A stretch of 64,000 nucleotides of DNA from Nigerium massiliense (GCF_000826085.1 NZ_CCYM01000002.1:310001-374000), one strand, 5' to 3'. Positions 18,070 to 26,331 are shown, counted from the stretch's first letter. A program made the numbers and translations. The notes: generated by a model not told the origin, from the letters alone.

Positions 18070-18747
18070 TCAGGCGTCGAACTTGTAGCCCAGCCCCCGG
18101 ACGGTCACGAGCGTCACCGGGTGGGCCGGGTCCGCCTCGATCTTCGCGCGCAGCCGCTTGACGTGGACGTCCAGCGTCTTGGTGTCGCCCACGTAGTCGG
18201 CGCCCCAGATGCGGTCGATGAGCTGACCGCGGGTCATCACCCGCCCCGAGTTGCGCAGCAGCATCTCGAGCAGCTCGAACTCCTTCAGCGCCAGGCGGAC
18301 GGACTGGCCGCGCACCCACACCTCGTGGCGCTCGACGTCCATGCGGACGTCGCCGGCCTCGATCACGTCGGGCATCAGGTCGTTGTCGCTGCCCCGGCGC
18401 AACACGGCGCGGATGCGCGCGGCCAGTTCCCGGTGGCTGAACGGCTTCGTGACGTAGTCGTCGGCGCCGAGCTCGAGGCCCACGACCTTGTCGACCTCGG
18501 CGTCCCGGGCCGTCACCATGATGATCGGCACCGAGCTGCGCTGCCGCAGCCGCCGACAGACCTCGGTGCCCGACAGGCCGGGCATCATCAGGTCGAGCAG
18601 CACGATGTCTGCGCCGTGCCGCTCGAACTCGGCCAGGCCCTCCTCGCCGTTGGCCGCGAGGACGACCTCAAAGCCCTCTTTACCGAGCATGTAGCCCAGT
18701 GCGTCGCGGTAGGACTCTTCGTCCTCGATGATCAAGACGACAGACAT
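18070..18747 (-). CDS. regX3: Response regulator of phosphate starvation (RegX3/PhoP type)
   Basis: 225 residues. The receiver domain has the acidic pocket EDEE at 8-11, phospho-acceptor Asp52 (LLDLMMPG) and Lys in DDYVTKPF; an OmpR/PhoB-type winged helix follows (about 130-225, with TLDVHVKRLRAKIE as recognition helix region). It directly follows senX3: the senX3 TGA abuts its ATG. Sequence and gene pair match mycobacterial RegX3, which controls pst and other phosphate genes through PHO boxes such as those at 19959 and 47032. Confidence 0.92.
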   Translation of the reverse strand: MSVVLIIEDEESYRDALGYMLGKEGFEVVLAANGEEGLAEFERHGADIVLLDLMMPGLSGTEVCRRLRQRSSVPIIMVTARDAEVDKVVGLELGADDYVTKPFSHRELAARIRAVLRRGSDNDLMPDVIEAGDVRMDVERHEVWVRGQSVRLALKEFELLEMLLRNSGRVMTRGQLIDRIWGADYVGDTKTLDVHVKRLRAKIEADPAHPVTLVTVRGLGYKFDA

Positions 18748-19896
18748 TCATTCCCCTTCCAGGTCGTCGTCCGGCGGTTCGGCCGCCGGGAGGCGCAGCG
18801 TGAACGTCGAGCCGCTGCCGAGTTTGCTCCACAGATGGATCGACCCGTCGTGGCCCTCGGCGATCTCGCTGACGATCGAGAGTCCCAAGCCGGTGCCACC
18901 AGTCTCGCGGCTCCGCGCATGGTCGGCGCGGAAGAACCGTTCGAAGATGCGTTGCTGGTCCTCGGCGGCGATGCCGATCCCGTTGTCGGAGACCGCGACG
19001 TCCACGAAGCGCTGTTCATCCTCGACCACGGTTCGGGAACTGACCACCACGCGGGCCCGCTCGTCGGAGTAGGAGATGGCGTTCATGATGAGGTTCGCCA
19101 CCGCCGTGCTGAGCTGGTCACGGTCGCCCAGCACGTACAGCCCGTCGCGCAGGCTCTGGGTGAGACTGACCTTGCGCGACTCAGCCAGCTGCCGGCACCG
19201 GTCGAGCGCGAGCGAGACGAACTCGGCGACCTCGATGCGCTGCGCGGACGCGAGCGGGGATTCGCCCTGCAGCCGGGACAGCATGATGATCTGGCTGACC
19301 AGGTCGGTGAGCCGCTGGGTCTCGGCGCGGATCTTGCCGGCAAAGCGGGTGACGGCCTCGGGGTCGTCCGCCGCGCCCTCGGTGGCCTCGGCGAGCAGCG
19401 CGATCGCGCCGACCGGTGTCTTGAGCTCGTGGGTCGCGTTCGTCATGAAATCACGGCTGGATTCCTGCGCCCGCAGCAGCTGCGCGCGATCGTCCGCGAC
19501 GACGAACACGCGGCCGTCCGAGAGCGGCTGGACGCGGGCGGCCAGCTGCAGGGTCGGCTTTCCCCGTCCGCGCTTGAGGTCGAGGTTCACCGAACTCAAC
19601 TCACCGTCCTGGCGAGACTCGCGGATCAGCTCGAGCAGGGCCGGGATCGCGACGCGGGTGCGGCGCACCATGCCCATCGTCTCGGAGGCGCCGTTGGCGA
19701 GCAGGATCTCGTCGTGCGGGCCCACCAGGATCGCGCCGGGTCTCAGCACATCCATGAGCAGCCGGACGTCCTCGGCTGGGTGCCCGGGCGACTCCGGGGT
19801 CGCCTCGGCCCGACGCCGAAGCGCCATGTAGACGATCGCCGCCGCCAGCACCGCGCCCACAAGGGCGCTCACCACGGCCACGATCAACTCGCTCAC
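18748..19896 (-). CDS. senX3: Sensor histidine kinase (SenX3/PhoR type)
   Basis: 382 residues. One or two N-terminal hydrophobic helices (VSALVGAVLAAAIVYMAL) precede a PAS-like domain, then a dimerisation/phospho-acceptor domain with His at about 156 in NATHELKTPVGAI and an HATPase_c domain with N-box NLIMNAISYS, G1 DNGIGI and G2 GGTGLGLSI. No large extracytoplasmic sensor is present, which fits sensing through PstSCAB and PhoU. GTG 19896 is supported by TATGAT 6 nt upstream. It diverges from phoU across an intergenic PHO box. Confidence 0.92.
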   Translation of the reverse strand: MSELIVAVVSALVGAVLAAAIVYMALRRRAEATPESPGHPAEDVRLLMDVLRPGAILVGPHDEILLANGASETMGMVRRTRVAIPALLELIRESRQDGELSSVNLDLKRGRGKPTLQLAARVQPLSDGRVFVVADDRAQLLRAQESSRDFMTNATHELKTPVGAIALLAEATEGAADDPEAVTRFAGKIRAETQRLTDLVSQIIMLSRLQGESPLASAQRIEVAEFVSLALDRCRQLAESRKVSLTQSLRDGLYVLGDRDQLSTAVANLIMNAISYSDERARVVVSSRTVVEDEQRFVDVAVSDNGIGIAAEDQQRIFERFFRADHARSRETGGTGLGLSIVSEIAEGHDGSIHLWSKLGSGSTFTLRLPAAEPPDDDLEGE

Positions 19897-19902
19897 GCCG
19901 CG

Positions 19903-19908
19903 ATCATA
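19903..19908 (-). promoter_or_regulatory. -10 hexamer TATGAT for senX3-regX3
   Basis: Minus-strand TATGAT ends 6 nt before the senX3 GTG; leaderless start. About 50 bp from the PHO box. Confidence 0.5.
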
Positions 19909-19958
19909 GGGGGTGTGAGCCCTCACTCGGCTGGCCCTCAGCGGCATGGGAACCCGCC

Positions 19959-19976
19959 ATTCACGCAAGGTTCACC
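19959..19976. promoter_or_regulatory. PHO box between senX3 and phoU
   Basis: ATTCACG (19959-19965) and GTTCACC (19970-19976) form a direct repeat spaced exactly 11 bp, the actinobacterial PhoP/RegX3 PHO-box design (consensus repeat GTTCACC). It lies 63 bp from the senX3 start and 108 bp from phoU, so it could autoregulate both. Confidence 0.65.
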
Positions 19977-20084
19977 CGGGGGTACCGGCGCCCGAACATC
20001 AGCGTTCTCAGCCCGCGGCTACAGTGCCAGGGACTAGGCTGCAATTGATCTAGGCAATCTCACCTCTCGACAAGGCAAGGCAGC

Positions 20085-20750
20085 ATGAGAGCCTCATACC
20101 ACGAAGCCCTGACCGAAGTAAGCAACGACCTGATCACGATGACGGAGACGGTCCAGACCGCCGTCCAGCGCGCCACGGAGGCTCTGCTGGAGGCCGACCT
20201 CCCGCTCGCCGAACAGGTCATCTCCGACGACGCCCAGCTCGACGCCGAGCACGACGACCTCGAGGCGCGCTGCTTCGGCCTGCTTGCCCGTCAGGCTCCC
20301 GTCGCCGGCGAGTTGCGCACGCTGGTGGCCGCGTTGCGCATGGTCGCCGACCTGGCCCGCATGGGCGACCTCGCAGCGCACGTGGCGAAGATCGCCCGGA
20401 TGCGCTACCCCAACCACGCCGTCCCCGACCAGATGATCAGCAACTTCCGGCGCATGTCCACGTTGTCCGAGGGCATGGTCGCGATGGCGGGCAACACCCT
20501 GCGCGAACAGAACGTCCTGGACGCGGAGAAGATGGCCGACCACGACGAGGAGATCGACGAGCTCCGCACCTTGCAGTTCCGCGAGCTTCTCAACGACACG
20601 TGGCAGCACGGGGTTGAGGCCGCCGTCGACTGCGCGCTGCTCGGCCGCTACTACGAGCGCATCGCCGACCACGCCGTGCTGATGGGCTCCCGCGTGATCT
20701 ACATCGTCACCGGGCTGCACCCCGAGGGCGAGAACTGGACCATCGCCTGA
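20085..20750 (+). CDS. phoU: Phosphate transport system regulatory protein PhoU
   Basis: 221 residues, all-helical, with two PhoU three-helix repeats. Each carries an acidic metal-cluster motif: about 93-100 (ADLARMGDL) and DCALLGRYYERIADHA near 190-205. PhoU damps signalling from the Pst transporter to the sensor kinase. AAGG motifs precede the ATG by about 8 nt. The last 48 bp of the gene lie within the tandem duplication at 20703-20970, so a non-functional copy of its 3' end follows. Confidence 0.94.
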   Translation: MRASYHEALTEVSNDLITMTETVQTAVQRATEALLEADLPLAEQVISDDAQLDAEHDDLEARCFGLLARQAPVAGELRTLVAALRMVADLARMGDLAAHVAKIARMRYPNHAVPDQMISNFRRMSTLSEGMVAMAGNTLREQNVLDAEKMADHDEEIDELRTLQFRELLNDTWQHGVEAAVDCALLGRYYERIADHAVLMGSRVIYIVTGLHPEGENWTIA

Positions 20751-20767
20751 CGACCCTTCGCACGACA

Positions 20768-20801
20768 GCGGCGGCCGCCCCCCCTCGGGGGCGGCCGCCG
20801 C
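20768..20801. terminator. Terminator hairpin, duplication unit 1
   Basis: 15-bp stem (20768-20782 with 20787-20801), four-base loop, no U-run. Between convergent phoU and gpmA. Confidence 0.7.
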
Positions 20802-20900
20802 CCGTTCGTGGCGAACCCGGGACTACTTCTTGCCCTATCGTCACCGGGCTGCACCCCGAGGGCGAGAACTGGACCATCGCCTGACGACCCTTCGCACGAC

Positions 20901-20936
20901 AGCGGCGGCCGCCCCCGATCGGGGGCGGCCGCCGCT
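20901..20936. terminator. Terminator hairpin, duplication unit 2
   Basis: 16-bp perfect stem (20901-20916 with 20921-20936) and loop GATC. One of the base differences from unit 1 creates the extra A-T pair. Confidence 0.7.
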
Positions 20937-20956
20937 CGTTCGTGGCGAACCCGGGA

Positions 20957-21706
20957 CTACTTCTTGCCCTGGTTCTTCACGGCCTCGATGGACGCCTTGG
21001 CGGCCTCCGGGTCGAGGTACCGTCCACCCTTGGTGACGGGCTTGAAGTCGTCGTCCAGCTCGTAGAACAGCGGGATGCCGGTCGGGATGTTGAGGCCGGC
21101 GATGTCGTCGTCGGAGATGCCGTCGAGGTGCTTGACCAGCGCGCGCAGCGAGTTGCCGTGCGCGGCCACCAGCACCGTCTTCCCGTCGGCGAGGTCGGGC
21201 TTGATGTCGGACTCCCAGTACGGCAGCATCCGCGCCACGACGTCCTTGAGGCACTCGGTGAGCGGGCGCTCGTTCTCGGGGATGTCGGCGTAGCGGGGGT
21301 CGTTGAACTGGCTGTACTCGCCGTCCTTGTCGATGGGGGGCGGCGGGACGTCGTAGCTGCGACGCCACTGCATGAACTGCTCTTCGCCGAACTGGTCGCG
21401 GATCTCGGTCTTGTTCAGGCCCTGCAGCTTGCCGTAGTGGCGTTCGTTGAGCCGCCAGGTGCGCTTGACCGGGATCCAGTGCCGGTCGCAGCCGGCCAGC
21501 GCGAGGTTGGCGGTGTGGATCGCCCGCAGCAGCAGCGAGGTGTGCAGCACGTCGGGCAGGATCTGCTCCTGCTTGAGGAGGTCGCCGCCCTTCTTGGCCT
21601 CGCCGACGCCCTTCTCGTTGAGGTCGACGTCGACCCAGCCGGTGAACAGGTTCTTCGCGTTCCATTCGCTCTCGCCATGGCGGAGCAGGATCAGTTTCGA
21701 AGTCAT
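20957..21706 (-). CDS. gpmA: 2,3-bisphosphoglycerate-dependent phosphoglycerate mutase
   Basis: 249 residues. It interconverts 3- and 2-phosphoglycerate in glycolysis. The phospho-acceptor His is in [10 protein letters not shown] (about residue 10), the catalytic Glu in [10 protein letters not shown] and the second His in [11 protein letters not shown]. The full dPGM length and the FTGWVDVDL block set it apart from the broad-specificity phosphatases. In mycobacteria gpm1 also sits beside senX3-regX3; here it converges with phoU. Confidence 0.96.
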   Translation of the reverse strand: MTSKLILLRHGESEWNAKNLFTGWVDVDLNEKGVGEAKKGGDLLKQEQILPDVLHTSLLLRAIHTANLALAGCDRHWIPVKRTWRLNERHYGKLQGLNKTEIRDQFGEEQFMQWRRSYDVPPPPIDKDGEYSQFNDPRYADIPENERPLTECLKDVVARMLPYWESDIKPDLADGKTVLVAAHGNSLRALVKHLDGISDDDIAGLNIPTGIPLFYELDDDFKPVTKGGRYLDPEAAKASIEAVKNQGKK

Positions 21707-21744
21707 GCCCCGAGCCTAGCGGGCAGGTCTGCGATGATGTCCCG

Positions 21745-22089
21745 ATGAGTGAATACGGTCCCGACCAGGCGGCAGCCGACCTCGCCGACAAGGAGGCGGA
21801 GCTGCGACGCAAGCTCGCCCGCCTGACCGCGCCCGTCGAGGAGGGCAGCACCATCGGCTTCGGCAAGCGCATCGGCGACGGCACGACGCAGGCGATCCAG
21901 CAGATGGAGGACGCCGGGTCCGCTCAGATCGTGGCCGGCACCCTCGATGAGGTGCTTCGCGCCCAGGAGCGTCTCGCCGCGGGCACGTGGGGCACGTGCG
22001 AGGTCTGCGGGGAGCCGATCGATCCGGGCCGCTTGGAGGTCCGCCCCTGGTCGGCGCGCTGCGTGGAGCACGCGGACGTCGTCCTCTGA
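21745..22089 (+). CDS. DksA/TraR-type zinc-finger protein
   Basis: 114 residues. A helical, charged N-terminus is followed by a C-terminal zinc finger beginning CEVCGEPI (about 90-97) and closing with RCVEH near 106-110. DksA proteins bind the RNA polymerase secondary channel, and short TraR-like relatives do so without ppGpp. The last ligand position is His where the family usually has Cys, which can still bind zinc. The ATG has a GATGAT hexamer 6 nt upstream and no Shine-Dalgarno. Confidence 0.75.
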   Translation: MSEYGPDQAAADLADKEAELRRKLARLTAPVEEGSTIGFGKRIGDGTTQAIQQMEDAGSAQIVAGTLDEVLRAQERLAAGTWGTCEVCGEPIDPGRLEVRPWSARCVEHADVVL

Positions 22090-22182
22090 GATCGGACGCC
22101 CACCCTCCGCGAGCCAGCGCGACTCCGGACGGCGCTGCCCATGAGGGCCGAGAACTGGCGCCCGAGCAGGCGCGGGCGGGCC

Positions 22183-22884
22183 TCAGCGCTGGCCGTACAC
22201 GTTCTGGTACCGGTCGTGCAGCGCGTCGATCAGGTCCTGAGGTAGCGACTCGACCGGCCCCTTCTGCTGCGCGACGTGGATCGTCCGCGCGACCTCCTCG
22301 CACAGCACCGCCGCCTTGACCGCCGCCTGGCCGTCCTTGCCGATCGTGAACGGCCCGTGGTGCCCCATCAGCACCGCCGGTGACCGCTGCCCGCGCAGCG
22401 TCTCGACGATGCCGCGTCCGATCGAGTCGTCGCCGATCACCGCGACCGGGCCGATCGGGATGGGGCCGCCGAACTCGTCGGCCATCATCGTCAGCACGCA
22501 CGGGATCTCCTCCATCCGCGCGGCGAACGCGGTGGCGTACGTCGAGTGCGTGTGGACGACGCCCCCCACCTCGGGCATGTGCCGGTACACGTAGGCGTGT
22601 GCCGCGGTGTCGGACGACGGCGTCAGCCGCGGGGAGGTGCCGTCGTTGATCTTCTCGCCGTCGAGGGTGCAGACGACCATGTTGTGCGGGCTCAGCTCGT
22701 CGTAGCTGACCCCCGACGGCTTGATGACGAACAGGTCGGCACCGGGTACCCGCTCGGAGACGTTGCCCGCGGTCCACACGACGAGCTCCCACCGGGGCAG
22801 CTGCGCGTGGAGCCTCGCCACCCGCTGGCGGGTGGTCTCGACGGCCTCCTGCGTCTCCCACGGAAGTTGGGACAACACGATCAT
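22183..22884 (-). CDS. araD: L-ribulose-5-phosphate 4-epimerase
   Basis: 233 residues. A class II aldolase-fold epimerase converting L-ribulose 5-phosphate to D-xylulose 5-phosphate. Zinc-ligand histidines are in VVHTHSTYA and GHHGPF, and the substrate-binding blocks TAGNVSERVPG and VIKPSGVSYDEL are conserved. The ATG has GAGGAG 5 nt upstream; the GTG 6 bp earlier overlaps that site and is unlikely. It follows araB by 87 bp, apparently in one operon. No araA lies beside them. Confidence 0.9.
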   Translation of the reverse strand: MIVLSQLPWETQEAVETTRQRVARLHAQLPRWELVVWTAGNVSERVPGADLFVIKPSGVSYDELSPHNMVVCTLDGEKINDGTSPRLTPSSDTAAHAYVYRHMPEVGGVVHTHSTYATAFAARMEEIPCVLTMMADEFGGPIPIGPVAVIGDDSIGRGIVETLRGQRSPAVLMGHHGPFTIGKDGQAAVKAAVLCEEVARTIHVAQQKGPVESLPQDLIDALHDRYQNVYGQR

Positions 22885-22971
22885 GGTCACTCCTCGCGTC
22901 GCGGTCGCGCCGCCGGCCCGCCGGTGCCGGGCGCGCCGCCCTCCCCGGGGACGGGCGGCGCTCCGGGGCCG

Positions 22972-24642
22972 CTACTGGGTGGCCTCGCCGCGAACGCGGC
23001 GGACCAGGTTCTTCAGGTTGTGCATGACAGGGTTCTCGCCGCGTCCGAAGTAGTCGTGCAGCTTCTTCCACTCGGCGTAGAGCTCGTCGTAGACCTTCGC
23101 CGCCTCAGCGTCCGGCTCGTAGCTGCGCTGGTCGCGGGCTCCCATCGCGGCGGCCGCGGCCGGGGCGTCCGGGTACTCGCCGGCCGCGACGGCCGCGAAG
23201 ATGGCCGACCCGAGGGCGCCCGGCTGCATGCTGGAGCAGGTGCCGAGCTTCCGGTTCAGGATGTTGGCGTAGGTCCGCATCAGGAACCTGTTCTTGATGA
23301 GGCCGCCACCGCAGATGATCTCGTTGATCGCGACGCCACACTCCTCGAACGTCTCCACGATCATGCGGGCGCCGAAGGCCGTACCCTCGATGAGCGCCCG
23401 GTAGATCTCCTCGGGCTGGGTCGCCAGCGTGAGGCCGACGATCATGCCCGAGAGGTTGGCGTCGGCGAGGACGGAACGGTTGCCGTTGTGCCAGTCGAGG
23501 GCCAGCAGGCCGGACTCCCCGGGCTTGAGTTCCTCGGCCTTGCGCGACAGGAACTCGTGGACGCTGAGTTCGAGCCGCGCGGCCTCGGCGTAGTAGTGCG
23601 CCGGCACGGTGTTCTCGACGAACCAGGCGAAGATGTCGCCGACCGCGGTCTGGCCGCACTCGAATCCCCACGAGCCCTCGACCAAGCCGCCGTCGACGAC
23701 GCCGAACATGCCGGGGACTTCCTTGAGCTCCTCGCCGGGCACCAGCCAGCAGCTCGACGTGCCCATGATCGCGGTCAGCTGACCCGGCTGAAGGGCGTCG
23801 AACGCCGCGGCCGCGACGTGGGCGTCGATGTTGCCGGTCGAGACGGTGATGCCGGCCGGGAGGCCGGTCCACCCCGCTGCCTCCTCGGTCAACTCCCCGG
23901 CCTTGGCGCCCAGCGGGAGGACCTCGGCGGTCTGCTTCTCGGAGAACACCCCGCCGAACTCGGGGTTGTGGGCCTCGAGGTACTCCGTGGACGGGTACGC
24001 CCCGTCGATGTACATACGCTTGTAGCCCGAGTCGCCTGCCGCGTAGGTCAGGGTGCCGGTGAGCTTCCAGACCAGCCAGTCGACCAGGTTCGCGAACACC
24101 TCGGTCGCCTGGTAGACCTCGGGCGCCTTCTCGAGCGTCTCGAGCATCTTCGGCATGCCGAGCTCGGAGCTCATCACGCCGCCGTAGCGCGGCAGCCAGG
24201 CCTCGTCGCGCTCGCGGGCCAGCGCGACGATGCGGTCGGCCTGCTCCTGAGCGCCGTGGTGCTTCCACAGCTTCACCCATGCGTGGGGATTGTTCTTGAA
24301 CTCGTCCAGCTCGCACAGCGGGGTGCCGTCCGCCTTGCAGGCGAAGAGGGTGGCGGACGTGGCGTCCAGGCCGACGGCGACCACGTCGTTCGGGTCGACG
24401 TTGGCCTCCTTCAGCGCACCCGGGACGGCGTTCTTGAGGACGTCGATGTAGTCGGCCGGCGCCTGCAGGGCGAAGTCCGGCGGGAGGTTCTGGTTGTCGG
24501 CCGCGCTCAACGTCCGGTCCATGACGCCGTGCTTGTACATGGTGAGGGCCGTGCCCATTTCCTTGCCGTCACTCAGCCGGAAGACGCCCGCGCGTCCCGA
24601 CAGGGTTCCGAAATCGATGCCGACGACATACTTGTCACCCAT
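22972..24642 (-). CDS. araB: Ribulokinase
   Basis: 556 residues, the usual AraB length. An FGGY-family sugar kinase phosphorylating L-ribulose. The N-terminal phosphate-binding block is VGIDFGTLSGRAGVFRL, and later motifs are VGLDATSATLF and EICGGGLIKNRFLMRTYANIL-type (FGGY signature 2 region). AAAGGAG precedes the ATG by 8 nt. First gene of araB-araD. Confidence 0.94.
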   Translation of the reverse strand: MGDKYVVGIDFGTLSGRAGVFRLSDGKEMGTALTMYKHGVMDRTLSAADNQNLPPDFALQAPADYIDVLKNAVPGALKEANVDPNDVVAVGLDATSATLFACKADGTPLCELDEFKNNPHAWVKLWKHHGAQEQADRIVALARERDEAWLPRYGGVMSSELGMPKMLETLEKAPEVYQATEVFANLVDWLVWKLTGTLTYAAGDSGYKRMYIDGAYPSTEYLEAHNPEFGGVFSEKQTAEVLPLGAKAGELTEEAAGWTGLPAGITVSTGNIDAHVAAAAFDALQPGQLTAIMGTSSCWLVPGEELKEVPGMFGVVDGGLVEGSWGFECGQTAVGDIFAWFVENTVPAHYYAEAARLELSVHEFLSRKAEELKPGESGLLALDWHNGNRSVLADANLSGMIVGLTLATQPEEIYRALIEGTAFGARMIVETFEECGVAINEIICGGGLIKNRFLMRTYANILNRKLGTCSSMQPGALGSAIFAAVAAGEYPDAPAAAAAMGARDQRSYEPDAEAAKVYDELYAEWKKLHDYFGRGENPVMHNLKNLVRRVRGEATQ

Positions 24643-24807
24643 CGTGATGTCTCCTTTGCCTTGCGCCGTTGCAGGCCGCGCAGCGGTGCGCGGTTGTGCC
24701 CCCACGATACAAATCCCGGACCGGCCTGACGAGGGACGACGGCCGCCTGAGGCCCCCGCGCCGCAGCACGTCAGTTCATCCCCGCGCGATCTTCCGGGCG
24801 TCCGTGC

Positions 24808-24813
24808 TGGAAT
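24808..24813 (+). promoter_or_regulatory. -10 hexamer TGGAAT for the SDR gene
   Basis: TGGAAT ends 6 nt before ATG 24820. This supports 24820, although ATG 24841 has an AGGA site. Confidence 0.35.
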
Positions 24814-24819
24814 GGACCC

Positions 24820-25578
24820 ATGACCAGCGCAGGAACAGACATGTCCACCAAGACCGCCGTCGTCACGGGCGCGTCCAGCGGGATCGGGGAGGCCACCGCG
24901 CGCCGGCTCGCCGCCGAGGGATACCGCGTCGTCGTCGCGGCCCGCCGAGCCGACCGGCTGGAGGCGCTGGCCGACGAGATCGGCGCCTCCGCGGTCGCCT
25001 GCGACGTCACGGACGAGTCGTCCGTCGCGGGGTTGGCGGAGGCCGCCGGTGACTCGGTCGACGTCCTGGTGAACAACGCCGGGGGCGCGGTGGGCCAGGA
25101 GCCGCTCGCCGAGGCCGACCTCGACGCCTGGGCGACCATGTACCAGACCAACGTGCTGGGCGCGGGCCGGGTGACGAAGGCGCTGCTCCCTGCGATCGAG
25201 GCGGCCCACGGCACCGTCGTGTTCGTCACCTCCACCGCGGCGGAGGCGGCCTACGAGGGAGGCGCCGGGTACAACGCCGCCAAGGCGGGCGAGCGCATGT
25301 TGGCCGGCGCCCTGCGGCTCGAGCTGTGCGGGCGTCCGGTGCGGGTCTGCGAGATCGCGCCCGGCATGGTGCACACCGAGGAGTTCTCCCTGGTCCGCTT
25401 CGGTGGCGACCAGGCCAAGGCCGACAAGGTCTACGAGGGCGTCCCGGACCCGCTCGTCGCCGACGACATCGCCGACGCGGTCGCGTGGATGGTGACCCGG
25501 CCCGAACACGTCAACATCGATCGGCTCGTCATCCGACCCCGCGCCCAGGCCGCCAACCACAAGGTCTTCCGCGGCTGA
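24820..25578 (+). CDS. Short-chain dehydrogenase/reductase
   Basis: 252 residues. A classical SDR: the nucleotide-binding TGASSGIG is near residue 16, NNAGG marks the core, and the active site has Ser in VTSTAAEA and Tyr-x-x-x-Lys in GYNAAKAG. Arg residues after the second strand (AARRADRL) favour NADP(H). Closest in style to the YdfG/serine 3-dehydrogenase group, but the substrate cannot be assigned. It stands alone and converges with the transcarboxylase operon. Confidence 0.85.
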   Translation: MTSAGTDMSTKTAVVTGASSGIGEATARRLAAEGYRVVVAARRADRLEALADEIGASAVACDVTDESSVAGLAEAAGDSVDVLVNNAGGAVGQEPLAEADLDAWATMYQTNVLGAGRVTKALLPAIEAAHGTVVFVTSTAAEAAYEGGAGYNAAKAGERMLAGALRLELCGRPVRVCEIAPGMVHTEEFSLVRFGGDQAKADKVYEGVPDPLVADDIADAVAWMVTRPEHVNIDRLVIRPRAQAANHKVFRG

Positions 25579-25595
25579 CCCGTACCCGGACGCAG

Positions 25596-25642
25596 AACCG
25601 CCGCAGCCCGCCCCCGAGATTCAGGGGCGGCCTGCGGCGGTT
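25596..25642. terminator. Hairpin between convergent SDR gene and 1.3S gene
   Basis: AACCGCCGCAG (25596-25606) pairs with CTGCGGCGGTT (25632-25642), with a further CCCC/GGGG pairing inside; followed by a third T on the plus strand. Confidence 0.6.
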
Positions 25643-25662
25643 TGTCGTCGGTCAGACGGGGC

Positions 25663-26028
25663 TCACTCGGCCATCTCGATGAGGGCCTGGCCACCCTGCA
25701 CGGCGTCGCCGGGCTTGACCAGGATGGCCCCCACGGTCCCGGCCTGCGGCGCGGTGATCTCGGTCTCCATCTTCATGGCCTCGAGGACGAGGAGGACGTC
25801 GCCCGCCTCGACGGGCTTGCCCTCCTCGGCGAGGACGCGGGCCACGGAGCCCGCGAGGGGGGCGACGACCGCGTTCGAACTCGCGGCCGGCATCTTGGCG
25901 GTCGTCGGGGCGGTCGGGGTCTGGCCGGAGCCGCCGATGACGATCGGCCCGGGGACGTGGCGCTCCTCCTCCTCGACCTCGACATCGATCGTGTACGCCG
26001 TCCCGTTGACGGTCACTTTCAGTTTCAT
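25663..26028 (-). CDS. Methylmalonyl-CoA carboxyltransferase 1.3S biotin carrier subunit
   Basis: 121 residues. It carries CO2 on biotin between the 12S and 5S subunits of transcarboxylase (EC 2.1.3.1). The N-terminus [12 protein letters not shown] is that of the Propionibacterium 1.3S subunit, a Pro/Ala/Thr linker follows, and the C-terminal biotinyl domain has the modified Lys86 in EAMKMET. Last gene of the operon, 22 bp after the small protein gene. Confidence 0.95.
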   Translation of the reverse strand: MKLKVTVNGTAYTIDVEVEEEERHVPGPIVIGGSGQTPTAPTTAKMPAASSNAVVAPLAGSVARVLAEEGKPVEAGDVLLVLEAMKMETEITAPQAGTVGAILVKPGDAVQGGQALIEMAE

Positions 26029-26050
26029 CGCTTCCTACCTGTCTGGTGAA

Positions 26051-26320
26051 TCAACGGACGTGGAGCACTTGGCGGTCCTGGGCGGCACGCCGGGCCTGCA
26101 GGGCCCAGTTGCTGTTGCCGCGCAGGCGGACGGCGCGGACCGTGGCCTTGAAGCCGAGGTACGCCGAGACGGCGGCGGAGATCGCCACCAGGACGTCCTC
26201 GGGCACCTCCTCGGTCTGCTGCTGCTTGAGCGTCGCGACCTCGCCCTCCAGCGCGGACAGCCGCGCCGTGAGGTCGGCCACGAGAGCCTGGAGTTCCACG
26301 ACGGTCGGCTCGTTCGACAT
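26051..26320 (-). CDS. Small protein of the transcarboxylase operon
   Basis: 89 residues, not a named transcarboxylase subunit. The first 40 residues form a Leu-heptad coiled-coil region (ELQALVADLTARLSALEGEV). An acidic-Pro break leads to a short amphipathic or hydrophobic helix (EDVLVAISAAVSAYLG) and a basic tail with Trp-Ala and several Arg. The tail recalls the short MmdE/OadG-type accessory segments of biotin-dependent decarboxylases, a weak likeness. GGAGG lies 4 nt before ATG 26320; an ATG at 26332 overlapping the 12S stop is possible. Its place between 12S and 1.3S suggests assembly or carrier docking. Confidence 0.75.
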   Translation of the reverse strand: MSNEPTVVELQALVADLTARLSALEGEVATLKQQQTEEVPEDVLVAISAAVSAYLGFKATVRAVRLRGNSNWALQARRAAQDRQVLHVR

Positions 26321-26331
26321 GCTTCCTCCCA

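Larger units (their letters stand above)
20703..20970. repeat. 134-bp tandem duplication spanning the 3' ends of phoU and gpmA
   Basis: Two directly adjacent units, 20703-20836 and 20837-20970, match at 131 of 134 positions. Unit 1 holds the true phoU 3' end, a hairpin and a copy of the last 14 bp at the gpmA end. Unit 2 holds a copy of the phoU tail, a hairpin and the true gpmA 3' end. All three differences are in the hairpin region (20783, 20784 and 20802 against 20917, 20918 and 20936). Confidence 0.95.

Noticed and set aside
17881..20037. Very long open frames opposite known genes, e.g. 17881-20037 (+), 22546-24729 (+), 26350-28272 (+), 43034-44038 (-) and 48722-50476 (-).
   Set aside because: They are the antisense shadows of high-GC coding genes: repetitive Arg/Gly/Ala or His/Asp composition, no start signals and no family features, while the opposite strand encodes clear proteins.
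20837..20884. A second phoU-like coding fragment after phoU.
   Set aside because: It is only the 48-bp tail copied by the tandem duplication, without a start codon or promoter.
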